Source: Lentisphaera sp. (GTDB lineage: Bacteria > Verrucomicrobiota > Lentisphaeria > Victivallales > GWF2-50-93). From it: a DNA stretch of 14,572 nt. Shown one piece after another: positions 7,347 to 14,572 of the stretch (position 1 is its first letter; every line of letters starts with the position of its first letter). The stretch covers positions 1-14,572 of the forward strand of contig DYMC01000044.1 of assembly GCA_020721745.1 (NCBI GenBank). The letters run 5' to 3'. The notes beneath the pieces were generated by a model. The model ran no database searches, had not been told where the DNA came from, and was given only the letters and a program-made list of their open reading frames with translations. Position numbers and translations under genes: made by a program.

Positions 7347-7350
7347 CGCT

Positions 7351-8496
7351 CTATTCTCCCCTTGTCGCGTTGAACCATCCGTAGGCGATGAATGCGGCCG
7401 TTGGGAAGAGCCCCGCGACGAATGGTGGCAGCATGCCCCGGTTGCCGAAGATGAGGAAGAGATGGGAGGAAAGCTGATAGAGGACGATGATCACGACTGC
7501 GACCACGATGGAGACGAAGACCCCGCCGCGCTGGTTCTTCGCAGCGAGAGGTATGCCCAGGAAGACCGCGATGAGCGACGCCCACGGGAACGCGATCCGA
7601 TAGAACAACGTCGTCTTGTAGATGTTCTTGAGACTGTCCGCCATATTCCTGGTCTTGGCCAGAAGCTCGATTATCACGCCTGAATCGAGATCCTGCGCGG
7701 GCTGGATCGCATTGACCATGTCCCTTGGGGTTTCAGGAGCCTCCGCCTGAGACAGCACCCTCTCATCGAATTTCTCGCTTTTTTTCGGCAAAAAGCCGTC
7801 CTCGCTGTATGGAGTAAAAGTCCCCCGCGTGAATTTCCATCCCGCGCCCGGCGTGAAAACGGCCTCCTCCGCCTCGATGTCCCATTCGAGGGTTCCGTCC
7901 GAATGCCGGTATTTCTTAAGTATTGCCGACTTCTGGCCTCCGCTCTCGTCGAACTCCCTGAAGAACCATGTCCTCAGCGAGTCCGGGCTGCGGTAGCTGA
8001 GCATATCGAACTGCCCTTTGACGTAATACATGTTGGATCTGGACTTGATGATCTCGTATGCCTTCCGCTCGGAGATCGGGACGACGGCCTCGTTGAAGGC
8101 GAAGTTGATGACTGCTATCAGAAACGCCATGAAGTATATCGAGGCGCATGCCCGGTGGATGGATATGCCGGACGCCCGCATCGCCACTATCTCCATGTTT
8201 TTCCCGAAGTTGGCCATCTCGTACATGCAGGCGAGCATCACCGATATGGGCATGATGAAGCGGATGTTGCCGGGCAGCTTGAGGAGGAAATACTTGAACA
8301 TCTCCGAGAATGGCGCATCGTTAGCAAGAAAATCCCTCAAGTCGTCGAATATGTCGCCTATCAGAAAGAGTATTATGAAGCCGATCATCAGCACGCAGAA
8401 AGGAATCAGGAACTCCTTCATGACGTATGCGTCCAGAATCGGAAGTATGCGCCCCATCCTCCGGGGCACCGTCGCCAATTTGTTGTCGTCGCTCAT
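7351..8496 (-). CDS. LptF/LptG (YjgP/YjgQ) family permease
   Basis: Inner-membrane subunit of the LptB2FG ABC exporter that extracts lipopolysaccharide and passes it to the periplasmic bridge. The 381-residue layout is typical: three membrane helices (about 30-47, 75-95, 117-137), a periplasmic beta-jellyroll region (about 155-290), and three C-terminal helices (about 300-318, 326-347, 355-374). The coupling-helix segment NMEIVAMRASGIS (100-112) is the family hallmark. The start is set at 8496 (MSDDNK); the frame is open to 8574 but the extra residues lie in the divergent promoter region and show no signal. A GGGCGAAAG stretch before this ATG is a weak ribosome site. It is the first gene of the operon, 4 bases before ppx. 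No second permease lies beside it, so LptF and LptG cannot be told apart; LptG is slightly favoured by the single-copy arrangement. Confidence 0.88.
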   Translation of the reverse strand: MSDDNKLATVPRRMGRILPILDAYVMKEFLIPFCVLMIGFIILFLIGDIFDDLRDFLANDAPFSEMFKYFLLKLPGNIRFIMPISVMLACMYEMANFGKNMEIVAMRASGISIHRACASIYFMAFLIAVINFAFNEAVVPISERKAYEIIKSRSNMYYVKGQFDMLSYRSPDSLRTWFFREFDESGGQKSAILKKYRHSDGTLEWDIEAEEAVFTPGAGWKFTRGTFTPYSEDGFLPKKSEKFDERVLSQAEAPETPRDMVNAIQPAQDLDSGVIIELLAKTRNMADSLKNIYKTTLFYRIAFPWASLIAVFLGIPLAAKNQRGGVFVSIVVAVVIIVLYQLSSHLFLIFGNRGMLPPFVAGLFPTAAFIAYGWFNATRGE

Positions 8497-8604
8497 TTGA
8501 CTTTCGCCCAAATGCAAATAGTGTAGGGATTTTTCCGGCCCATAATCTAGCCCGCTTTGGCGGAAATTAAACAATGGCCAGAGGATTTATTTAACAAATT
8601 TTTC
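8497..8604. promoter_or_regulatory. divergent promoter region, lptG operon / tolC-like gene
   Basis: This 108-base gap separates two divergent operons and must hold both promoters. No strong sigma-70 pair is visible: on the plus strand TTGACT (8497-8502) and TTGGCG (8557-8562) lack a good -10 box. CCGC/GCGG (8552-8555, 8560-8563) forms a small palindrome. TTAAACAAT at 8567-8575 equals one half of the palindrome over the tetR promoter (10107-10122, read on the other strand). Confidence 0.4.
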
Positions 8605-10044
8605 ATGATTAAAAAAAATTACAGATCAATTCCCCGGATACTGCCCGGATTGGGGTGTCTTGCCGTTTACGCCGCCCTCGCGGCCCTCGCTGGATGCTAT
8701 AGCCCGCCGCCAGTCCCCGAGGCCGTCCTCTCGAAGGAATACAAGAAGCTGTCCAAGGAGCAGCACAGCTGCATCCCTCCTGAATGCAGGAATCTCACGC
8801 TGGAGGATGCCATTAGGATTGCGCTCTCGAACAACCCGGACTACCGCTCGGCGCACCACTCGGTCGTCGCGGCCTGGGCGAGGCTCTACTCCGCAGCATC
8901 GGAATATCTGCCCACGGTGTCGGCGGAATACGACATCACCGAATACAAATACCTGCCCGCGTCAAGCGGAGGAACGGGCCGCGACGGCGGCGGCACGCGA
9001 TACTCCCAGAAAACAGGCGGACTCAGGGGAAACTGGGAGCTCTTCAACGGCCTCGTCACCACGATGAAGGTCCTCTCCGCAAGAAAAGAAGCCTCCCGCT
9101 ACGAGGCGCTGGACAGGGACTCCAGGCGCCTGCTCGTCCAGAGCGTCACCTACGCCTTCAACGACATCCTCCTGGCCAAGGAGAACATACGCATAGCGAA
9201 AGAGGACATGGAGTTCAACCAGTCCCTGCTGAGGGACACCGAGATCAAATACGAGGCCGGCTCCGTCCCCCTGAGCGAGCTGCTCAACTTCAAGGTCCGC
9301 GTCAACGAGGCGAAAAGCTCCCTATCCAACGAGACATACAATCTGGCGAACTCCAAGATAGTGCTCGCCGAACTCATGGGGCTCAGCGAGGCCAGGCTGC
9401 CGGACAGCCTGGAATTCGCAGGGATAAGACAGTCCACTTTCGAGCTTTCCGACGACGTGGAAATCTACCTCGACAGCGCAATAGCAAACCGCCCGGATCT
9501 CGAGGCCTACAGGAAATCCCTCGAGGAGGCCAGATACGGTCTATGGGAGAAATACGGTGCCTTCCTGCCAGTGGTCTCCGCGACCGGGTTCTGGGGCTAC
9601 TCCCGCAGCGACAACGGCTACAGCGGACGCTACCATTACACAGCCAGAACCCAGGACAGGAGCTTCAACTACGGGCTCGCCGTGGACTGGACCATATTCA
9701 GCGGGGGAAAGCGCATAGCCGACCTCAGGGAGGCCCAGGCGCTGCTCGCCGAATCCAGAGAGGACCTGACACAGCAGTGGATAAGGGTCGTGGCGGAAGT
9801 CCGCCAGGCCTACGAGAACTACAGGAGAAGATTGGGCCAGGTAAAGATATACACCGAAACCCTCGAGCTCGTAAAAAAGACAAGAGACCTCGTCGAGGAG
9901 GAATACAAGGCCGGCAACACCAGCCTCACCAGGCTCAACGAGGCGCAGAACGACCTCGTCGCCGCCGAGGGAAGACTCGTCGCCGAAATCATAAGCCTCG
10001 ACAACGCAAGGACGCAACTGGACTCCGCCACAGGCTCGCTATGA
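8605..10044 (+). CDS. TolC-family outer-membrane efflux lipoprotein
   Basis: Outer-membrane channel component of a tripartite efflux system (OprM/NodT-like). It has 479 residues. The N-terminus is a lipoprotein signal: basic MIKKNYR, a hydrophobic core, and the lipobox LAGC with Cys31 as the lipidated residue. The first OEP repeat begins at LTLEDAIRIALSNNP (about 64-78) and runs through a long amphipathic helical region. The second repeat covers the C-terminal part, including VVAEVRQAYENYRRR and the conserved YKAGNTSLTRLNEAQNDL. The ATG at 8605 is preferred because the signal peptide starts there; a TTG at 8557 would add 16 residues that spoil it. No clear Shine-Dalgarno sequence is visible. 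It is followed, 91 bases later, by the TetR gene and the adaptor/pump ORF, its expected partners. The substrate is unknown. Confidence 0.92.
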   Translation: MIKKNYRSIPRILPGLGCLAVYAALAALAGCYSPPPVPEAVLSKEYKKLSKEQHSCIPPECRNLTLEDAIRIALSNNPDYRSAHHSVVAAWARLYSAASEYLPTVSAEYDITEYKYLPASSGGTGRDGGGTRYSQKTGGLRGNWELFNGLVTTMKVLSARKEASRYEALDRDSRRLLVQSVTYAFNDILLAKENIRIAKEDMEFNQSLLRDTEIKYEAGSVPLSELLNFKVRVNEAKSSLSNETYNLANSKIVLAELMGLSEARLPDSLEFAGIRQSTFELSDDVEIYLDSAIANRPDLEAYRKSLEEARYGLWEKYGAFLPVVSATGFWGYSRSDNGYSGRYHYTARTQDRSFNYGLAVDWTIFSGGKRIADLREAQALLAESREDLTQQWIRVVAEVRQAYENYRRRLGQVKIYTETLELVKKTRDLVEEEYKAGNTSLTRLNEAQNDLVAAEGRLVAEIISLDNARTQLDSATGSL

Positions 10045-10085
10045 CATGAATCCGCGCGAAAACCAACTTTCCCGCGCAGCTCCAT

Positions 10086-10113
10086 TTGAAAATTCAAACA
10101 CACGTATTAAACT
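10086..10113 (+). promoter_or_regulatory. candidate tetR promoter
   Basis: TTGAAA (10086-10091) and TAAACT (10108-10113) are 16 bases apart, 22 bases before the tetR start. The -35 box lies in a second palindrome, TTTGAA/TTCAAA (10085-10098), and the -10 box lies in the operator candidate. This is a motif match only. Confidence 0.45.
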
Positions 10114-10122
10114 ATTGTTTAA
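10107..10122 (+). promoter_or_regulatory. candidate TetR operator
   Basis: TTAAAC (10107-10112) and GTTTAA (10117-10122) are perfect inverted half-sites 4 bases apart, ending 13 bases before the regulator's ATG and covering the candidate -10 box. TetR-family repressors commonly bind such palindromes in their own promoters. The 9-base half TTAAACAAT recurs upstream of the tolC-like gene (8567-8575). Confidence 0.5.
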
Positions 10123-10135
10123 AAAAGAGAAGGCC

Positions 10136-10795
10136 ATGGACACGAAAAGAAGGATAATCCGCGAGGCATGCAGGGAATTCGCGGAGAAGGGCTACGACGG
10201 GGCGACCATCAGGGCCATATGCCGCAGGGCTGGAGTGAATCTCGCCTCTGTGAACTATCATTTCTCGAGCAAGGAGACCTTGTACAAGGAGGTTTTCGCC
10301 TTCATGATGGACCGGGACAAGAAGGCCGGAGTCAATCTGGAGAAGACATGGAACGGGGATTTCGGACAATGGAGAAAGGACCTGGAGGCGTGGCTTCAGA
10401 GCATTCTGACCGACATATCCAGCGGCGACCCTCTCAGGCGCTACAAATGCCTGATTTTCGGCCGGGAGCTGCTCAATCCGTCCCCTGTGTTCCACAAGTT
10501 TTTCTCGAACTACATGAAGCCGATTCTGGATCAGATCGCCTGCCACATGGGGAAGGTGCTGCCAAAGGACATCCCCGAGGACGATCTATACACGGAAGTG
10601 TTCTCGGTGGTCTCGGAATGCGTCTTCTATCTGCACACCAAGGCGATAGTCCAGGCAAGATTCCCCGGCAGGGATTTCACCTCGGAGAACTTGAGCGGAA
10701 TCGTCAGGCACAGCGTCGAGAAGACTTGCGTCTGGATAAAGCACCGTTCCAGCGGGGCGGCAGGGGACAAGGCGGGGAGGAGAAGGACAAGATGA
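10136..10795 (+). CDS. TetR/AcrR family regulator, CecR-like
   Basis: Probable repressor of the efflux locus. It has 219 residues. The N-terminal helix-turn-helix is complete: IIREACREFAEKGYDGATIR then AICRRAGVNLASVNYHFSSKETLY (about 7-50). The C-terminal ligand domain contains RELLNPSPVFHKFF (110-123), which resembles the CecR (YbiH) C-terminal family that controls adaptor and efflux genes in enterobacteria. The start at 10136 puts the HTH at its usual place, with AGAGAAGG just upstream; an ATG at 10046 would add 30 residues over the promoter. The stop overlaps the next ATG by 4 bases (ATGA), coupling it to the adaptor/pump ORF. Autoregulation is likely, given the palindrome at 10107-10122. 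The inducer cannot be predicted. Confidence 0.9.
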   Translation: MDTKRRIIREACREFAEKGYDGATIRAICRRAGVNLASVNYHFSSKETLYKEVFAFMMDRDKKAGVNLEKTWNGDFGQWRKDLEAWLQSILTDISSGDPLRRYKCLIFGRELLNPSPVFHKFFSNYMKPILDQIACHMGKVLPKDIPEDDLYTEVFSVVSECVFYLHTKAIVQARFPGRDFTSENLSGIVRHSVEKTCVWIKHRSSGAAGDKAGRRRTR

Positions 10796-13068
10796 ATTCG
10801 GCATTCTGGAGATTGTTTCCAGTCGCTCTCGCCATGCTCTGCGGCTCCTGCGGAAGAGATGGCGTGACAGAGACCAGGAAGGAGCTGAGCGTCCAGATCG
10901 CGTCCCCCGAGCGGCGTCTCTTCGAGAAAATCATCAGCGTGGAAGGCAACATCGAGGCGCATGAATACGCAGAACTGTCGTCAAGGACGGCGGGCGTGGT
11001 AGACCTGCGCCCGTTCGACGAGGGCTCGTCCTTCAAGAAAGGCGACATTCTGTTCCAGATAGACAAGGTGGCAACCGAGAACGAGGTCATCTCGGCGGAA
11101 CAGGACTTGAAAGTCGCGGAGGCTGGCGTCTTCAAATCGGAAATAGACGTGGAGATCGCGAGACTGCGGATGGAGAAGACGGCGGTGGACTTCGGGCGCG
11201 CGGAAAAACTGAGGGGCGAAAAGGTCATCTCCGAGGACGACTACGAAAAGCGTGATCTTGTCAACAGGGAGGCGGAGGCCGGCTTCAAGCACGCCGAGGC
11301 CTCTCTCCTTCTGGCGAAAGCCCTGCGGGAAAAGGCTGGAAGCGCCCTCGATATAGCGAGGAAGAAACTCTCCGACTCGATTGTGAGGGCGGATTTCGAC
11401 GGGGTTGTGACAGCCGAGTTCAAGGAGGTCGGAGAATACGCCGACAAGGCGAAGGCGGTCCTGCGCATCGAGAATCCGTCAACTCTCGAAGCAGTCGCGC
11501 TTCTAGGATGCGCCCATTATGGGCTCGTCGAAGCGGGCCGGACACGGGCGCGGGTCAGTTCAGGCGGCATCACGGCCGACACGCTGGTAAGCTACAAGGC
11601 CCCGAGCATGGACACGGTCGGAAGGATGTTTGAAGTCAGGATGAAAATCCCTTCCGGAAGAGGTTTCGTGAGCGGAATGCTCTGCCACGTCGAGATAATC
11701 GCCGAATCGCGCGACGGGGTCGGAATACCATCGGCATCGGTGCTCGAAAGAGCCGGGGGGAGGAAGGTCGCGTTCATAATGAACGAAAACGGCGTGGCCG
11801 AAGAGATGGAACTTGCAACAGGCCTTGAACAAGACGGATGGACTGAAATAATAAGCCCCGACCTCCTCTCGTCGAAAATAATAACGCAGGGCGAGATGCG
11901 CGGAATGTTCAGGGATTTTCTGGGCGGACAGGCCGGATTCAAGTCCACCGTCAACGTCCCCTCCCCAGTCGGAGGCTCGGCAAGCCAGGTGGAAATGGAG
12001 ATATCAGGGGACGATCAGAAGACCATCGAAAGACTCGCCGCCCAGGCGGAAACCATATTCAAGGAAAGCCCTCTGATGACGGACGTGGACACGAACGTCC
12101 GCCCGGGCAAGCCGGAGCTGAAAATCGTCCCGAAACTGCCAATCCTCAACGACATGGGAATTAGTCCGGCCGACCTCGGGGAGATCACAAGAGGGGCGGT
12201 GGACGGAATAGAGGCTGGGACATATAAAGTCGGAGACAGATCCTTCGACATACGGGTCATAGCCCGGGAACTCGGCGACATCGAAGAAGTCTCCACCTTC
12301 AACTTCTCCACCCGGAACGGCAAGCCCCTCGACCTGGACTCGATTTCGGAAAAGCAGCGCGGGCGCATCCCAATCCAGATTGTCCGCGTGGACAAGCGCA
12401 AGACGGCCAAGGTATATGCAAATCCACGGAAAGGGGTCGCCTTGGGAAGCGCATCGGCCCTGGCCGACAGGGAAATACCACGAACACTTCCGGCCGGATA
12501 CAGCTTCCGATTCGCAGGCCAGATAGAAAAGATGAAGGAAGGACAGGCCGACTTCCTCTCCGCGATTCTGAGCGCCATCGTCCTCACATATCTGCTCATC
12601 GCCGCATTTCTCGAGTCGTGGACCAAGCCGATCATAATCATGAGGACAGTCCCCCTCGCCCTCATCGGCATGTTCATGGCGCTCTTCCTCGCCGGAATGC
12701 CCTTGTCCATGATGGGGCTTCTGGGATTCGTAATGCTAATAGGCATTGTCGTGAACAACGCCATCCTCATGATGGACGAGCTCGACATACAGATGCGCAA
12801 GGGAATTCCCGAGGCCGAAGCAGTCCTCCTCGCATCAAAGATTGTCTTCCGCCCCATTCTCATGACCAGCATCGCGGCCACTCTGGGAATCGTCCCCATG
12901 GCTTTCGGAACCGGACTCGGATCCGAACTGCGCTCCAGCTGCGGAATGGGAATAGTCGGAGGCCTCGTATCCTCCACGATACTGTCCCTCACAGTAATCC
13001 CGATGGGATATCTTCTCTTCTATGTCAGGAAGCCGAAAAAATCGCCACCTGCTCAAAAAATCAAGTAA
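10792..13068 (+). CDS. In-frame fusion: RND adaptor (MFP) joined to C-terminal third of an RND pump
   Basis: One 758-residue frame contains parts of two proteins that are normally separate. Residues 1-20 are a signal sequence, possibly lipoprotein-type (Cys20, non-ideal lipobox). Residues about 60-95 and 196-230 are the lipoyl halves (GVVDLRPFDEGSSFKKGDIL and DFDGVVTAEFKEVGEYADK), with an alpha-hairpin between; the beta-barrel and membrane-proximal parts continue to IITQG (about 367). From about 368 the sequence is RND pump: the porter PC2 segment (QVEMEISGDD, GISPADLGEITRGAVDGI), the docking region, then TM8-TM12 (about 587-606, 613-633, 641-660, 688-708, 719-744) with FRPILMTSIAATLGIVPMAF. 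It aligns with AcrB from about residue 640-660 onward. TM1-TM7, the TM4 aspartates and half the porter domain are missing, and the AcrB Lys940 position is Asn655. A complete pump would need about 640 more residues, so proton-driven export by this chain alone is unlikely. Confidence 0.85.
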   Translation: MNSAFWRLFPVALAMLCGSCGRDGVTETRKELSVQIASPERRLFEKIISVEGNIEAHEYAELSSRTAGVVDLRPFDEGSSFKKGDILFQIDKVATENEVISAEQDLKVAEAGVFKSEIDVEIARLRMEKTAVDFGRAEKLRGEKVISEDDYEKRDLVNREAEAGFKHAEASLLLAKALREKAGSALDIARKKLSDSIVRADFDGVVTAEFKEVGEYADKAKAVLRIENPSTLEAVALLGCAHYGLVEAGRTRARVSSGGITADTLVSYKAPSMDTVGRMFEVRMKIPSGRGFVSGMLCHVEIIAESRDGVGIPSASVLERAGGRKVAFIMNENGVAEEMELATGLEQDGWTEIISPDLLSSKIITQGEMRGMFRDFLGGQAGFKSTVNVPSPVGGSASQVEMEISGDDQKTIERLAAQAETIFKESPLMTDVDTNVRPGKPELKIVPKLPILNDMGISPADLGEITRGAVDGIEAGTYKVGDRSFDIRVIARELGDIEEVSTFNFSTRNGKPLDLDSISEKQRGRIPIQIVRVDKRKTAKVYANPRKGVALGSASALADREIPRTLPAGYSFRFAGQIEKMKEGQADFLSAILSAIVLTYLLIAAFLESWTKPIIIMRTVPLALIGMFMALFLAGMPLSMMGLLGFVMLIGIVVNNAILMMDELDIQMRKGIPEAEAVLLASKIVFRPILMTSIAATLGIVPMAFGTGLGSELRSSCGMGIVGGLVSSTILSLTVIPMGYLLFYVRKPKKSPPAQKIK

Positions 13069-13072
13069 ACAA

Positions 13073-13076
13073 GAGG
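13073..13076 (+). promoter_or_regulatory. ribosome binding site of the SDR gene
   Basis: GAGG within AAGAGGATCAA lies 5 bases before the TTG at 13082. It favours this non-ATG start over an ATG at 13022 inside the previous gene. Confidence 0.6.
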
Positions 13077-13081
13077 ATCAA

Positions 13082-14119
13082 TTGAAAAAACCGATTACAG
13101 CGTTTGTCACCGGCGGCACCGGACTTCTCGGCTCGCGCCTCATTTACGACCTCCTTCAAGAGGGATTCCGCGTCAGAGCCCTTAAAAGAAAGAGCTCTTC
13201 GACGAAAATGCTGGAATCGCTATTCCAAGTGTGGAATGGCGGCTCCGAACTCTTCGGCAGGATCGAGTGGCGGGAGGGAGATGTCCTCGACAAGGCTTCC
13301 ATTGTGGAGCATCTTTCCGGCGCGGATCGGCTTTACCACTGCGCCGCCATGGTCTCCTTCGAACCCGAGGAGAAGCCCCTGATGATGGATGTCAACGTCC
13401 GAGGCACGGCCAACGCAGTCTCCGCCGCCCTAGAGTGCAAGATCGGCAAATCCTGCTTCGCCAGCTCCGTCGCAGCACTCGGCAGAGGCGATCCAAAAAG
13501 GAAAGACCAACTCGTGGACGAAAACTGCGGCTGGCTCCCTCTCGGATGGAATTCATCCTACTCCGAGAGCAAGCATCTCGCCGAGAAGGAAGTCTGGCGG
13601 GGTATCGAGATCGGCATGAAGGCGGTGGTCGTAAACCCCTCCATCATCATTGGCGCAGGCGACCCGGTCAAGAGCTCCGCAAGAATATTCCATGTCGCGG
13701 CGAAGGGCAATCCATTCTACACCGACGGATGGAGCGGATTCGTGGATGTCCGGGATGTCTCCCGCGCAATGATCGAACTCGCCGGGAGCCCGGTCGAGGC
13801 CGAACGCTTCATCGTCAGCGAGGGAAACCATAGCTACAAGGAGCTCTTCAATCTCCTCGCAAAATATCTCGGGAAGCGCCCGCCGTTCATCCGCCTGGGA
13901 CCGGCGGCCCTGGGACTGGCATGGCGGCTCGAAAAGGCCAGAAGCATCGTGACACGGAGCAAGCCGGTCATCACAAAAGAAACCGCGCACACCGCAAGCT
14001 CCAGGCATCTCTACAGCAACGAAAAACTGCGCAACCGCATCGGATTCAAATTCACCCCGTTCGAGAAATCCATCGAAGACAACTCCCGCTTCTTCAAGTT
14101 GCTATTCCCGTCCGCATAA
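13082..14119 (+). CDS. Extended SDR: NAD(P)-dependent epimerase/dehydratase-like oxidoreductase
   Basis: Probable cytoplasmic NAD(P)-dependent oxidoreductase or epimerase of 345 residues. The Rossmann motif TGGTGLLGSRL (10-20) starts right after the N-terminus. Other family marks are DVLD (67-70), HCAAMVSF (86-93), the SSVAALG strand (128-134), the catalytic Tyr160 and Lys164 of YSESK, NPSIIIGAGD (185-194), and DVRDVSRAM (222-230). The overall pattern resembles the dihydroflavonol-reductase, HpnA and 3-beta-hydroxysteroid dehydrogenase groups. The TTG start at 13082 is preferred because it has GAGG upstream and puts the Rossmann strand at the usual position; an ATG at 13022 would overlap the fusion gene by 47 bases. 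It begins 13 bases after that gene and is probably co-transcribed. The substrate is unknown, and it is too long to be the classical SDR pteridine reductase FolM despite the folB neighbour. Confidence 0.85.
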   Translation: MKKPITAFVTGGTGLLGSRLIYDLLQEGFRVRALKRKSSSTKMLESLFQVWNGGSELFGRIEWREGDVLDKASIVEHLSGADRLYHCAAMVSFEPEEKPLMMDVNVRGTANAVSAALECKIGKSCFASSVAALGRGDPKRKDQLVDENCGWLPLGWNSSYSESKHLAEKEVWRGIEIGMKAVVVNPSIIIGAGDPVKSSARIFHVAAKGNPFYTDGWSGFVDVRDVSRAMIELAGSPVEAERFIVSEGNHSYKELFNLLAKYLGKRPPFIRLGPAALGLAWRLEKARSIVTRSKPVITKETAHTASSRHLYSNEKLRNRIGFKFTPFEKSIEDNSRFFKLLFPSA

Positions 14120-14134
14120 GCTATATTGTTCATC

Positions 14135-14482
14135 ATGGACAAGATCATAATAAGAGACCTCAGGCTCAAGACCATGGTCGGAACCTTCCCGGACGAGAAG
14201 AAATCTCCCCAGGAGATCATACTCAACATCGAGCTGGGCTACGACATCCGCAAGGCGGCCCGGACCGACGACCTCTCCGACACCGTTGATTACAAGGCGG
14301 TAAAACGGAAACTGATAGAATTCGTCGAAGCAAATTCCTTCAACCTCATCGAGACGGTTGCGGAAAAATGCGCCTCTATCTGCCTCTCCACCAATGGCGT
14401 GATCTCGGTCAAAATCACCCTCGACAAACCGGGCTGCCTCACGAGAGCTAGAAGCGCCGCAGTCGAAATAACACGCCCATGA
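14135..14482 (+). CDS. folB: Dihydroneopterin aldolase
   Basis: Converts 7,8-dihydroneopterin to 6-hydroxymethyl-7,8-dihydropterin and glycolaldehyde in folate synthesis. The 115 residues fit the family (about 120). The sequence follows the FolB pattern: GTFPDEKKSPQEIILNIEL (16-34) with Glu21, TDDLSDTVDYKAV (44-56) with Tyr53, NLIETVAEKCA (70-80) with Glu73, and the catalytic-type Lys98 in DKPG. The fold is a tunnelling T-fold oligomer in the cytoplasm. The ATG at 14135 is preferred to a TTG at 14126; neither has a good Shine-Dalgarno sequence. It lies 15 bases after the SDR gene, so co-transcription is likely. No other folate gene is visible before the window ends. FolX (the triphosphate epimerase) is a related alternative, but the key residues fit FolB. 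Confidence 0.92.
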   Translation: MDKIIIRDLRLKTMVGTFPDEKKSPQEIILNIELGYDIRKAARTDDLSDTVDYKAVKRKLIEFVEANSFNLIETVAEKCASICLSTNGVISVKITLDKPGCLTRARSAAVEITRP

Positions 14483-14572
14483 TCCTAAATTAAGCAGTTG
14501 GCCGCATTTGCCGCAGATACGAGGCAGCAAGATGAAGCTGTAGTAACTACTGCAAGTCGCAGCTAACGAAGT
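14483..14572. other. structured flank after folB, cut by the window edge
   Basis: No gene is supported in these 90 bases. Nested symmetry is visible: GTAGT/ACTAC (14540-14544, 14546-14550) lies inside AGCTG/CAGCT (14536-14540, 14560-14564), and GCCGCA occurs twice at 14501-14514. It does not fold as a tRNA in the visible part and lacks a T run for termination. It may be the start of a repeat or structured RNA that continues past the edge. Confidence 0.3.

Noticed and set aside
8557..8604. Longer TolC-like start at TTG 8557
   Set aside because: It would place 16 mostly polar residues before a good lipoprotein signal peptide that begins at 8605.
10046..10135. Longer TetR start at ATG 10046
   Set aside because: The extra 30 residues overlie a promoter and operator candidate, and TetR helix-turn-helix domains begin near the N-terminus.
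14102..14530. Minus-strand frame with a CGKCG zinc-ribbon-like stretch near the right edge
   Set aside because: Most of it is antisense to folB, which is clearly coding; a single Cys pair in a shadow frame is not evidence of a gene.

Overview
The window is a GC-rich chromosomal segment from a Gram-negative bacterium: it encodes an LptF/LptG permease, a TolC-family outer-membrane lipoprotein and a periplasmic adaptor. Several genes lack a clear Shine-Dalgarno sequence. One intergenic region carries palindromes headed by GTAGGG, which I associate with PVC-type genomes (Lentisphaerota, Verrucomicrobiota, Kiritimatiellota). That placement is inference from memory, not a search. I see no rRNA, tRNA, CRISPR array or transposase gene.

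Left part (1-2360): an M20D amidohydrolase gene on the minus strand is divergent from a complete XerC/XerD-type tyrosine recombinase with all six catalytic residues. Between xerD and the next gene lies a 434-base non-coding stretch (2361-2794) made largely of palindromes. One is a 42-bp imperfect inverted repeat whose inner part has the 11-6-11 geometry of a Xer recombination core. Three others are hairpins that share a GTAGGG or ATAGGG header on the minus strand.

Middle part (2795-8496, minus strand): a tight four-gene operon reads lptG-like, ppx/gppA-like, ppk1, zupT-like. The last two junctions are 4-base ATGA overlaps and the first gap is 4 bases. It couples LPS export, polyphosphate turnover and divalent-metal uptake. 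The Ppx homologue has lost conserved residues of the second phosphate/metal loop.

Right part (8605-14482, plus strand): an efflux locus comprising a TolC-like lipoprotein, a CecR-like TetR regulator with a palindromic operator candidate over its own promoter, and one 758-residue ORF that joins an RND adaptor to the C-terminal third of an RND pump. About 640 pump residues, including TM1-TM7 and the TM4 proton-relay aspartates, are absent. This is the most unusual coding feature here; it is either a real in-frame deletion fusion or an assembly collapse. An extended SDR oxidoreductase (TTG start) and dihydroneopterin aldolase (folB) follow closely.
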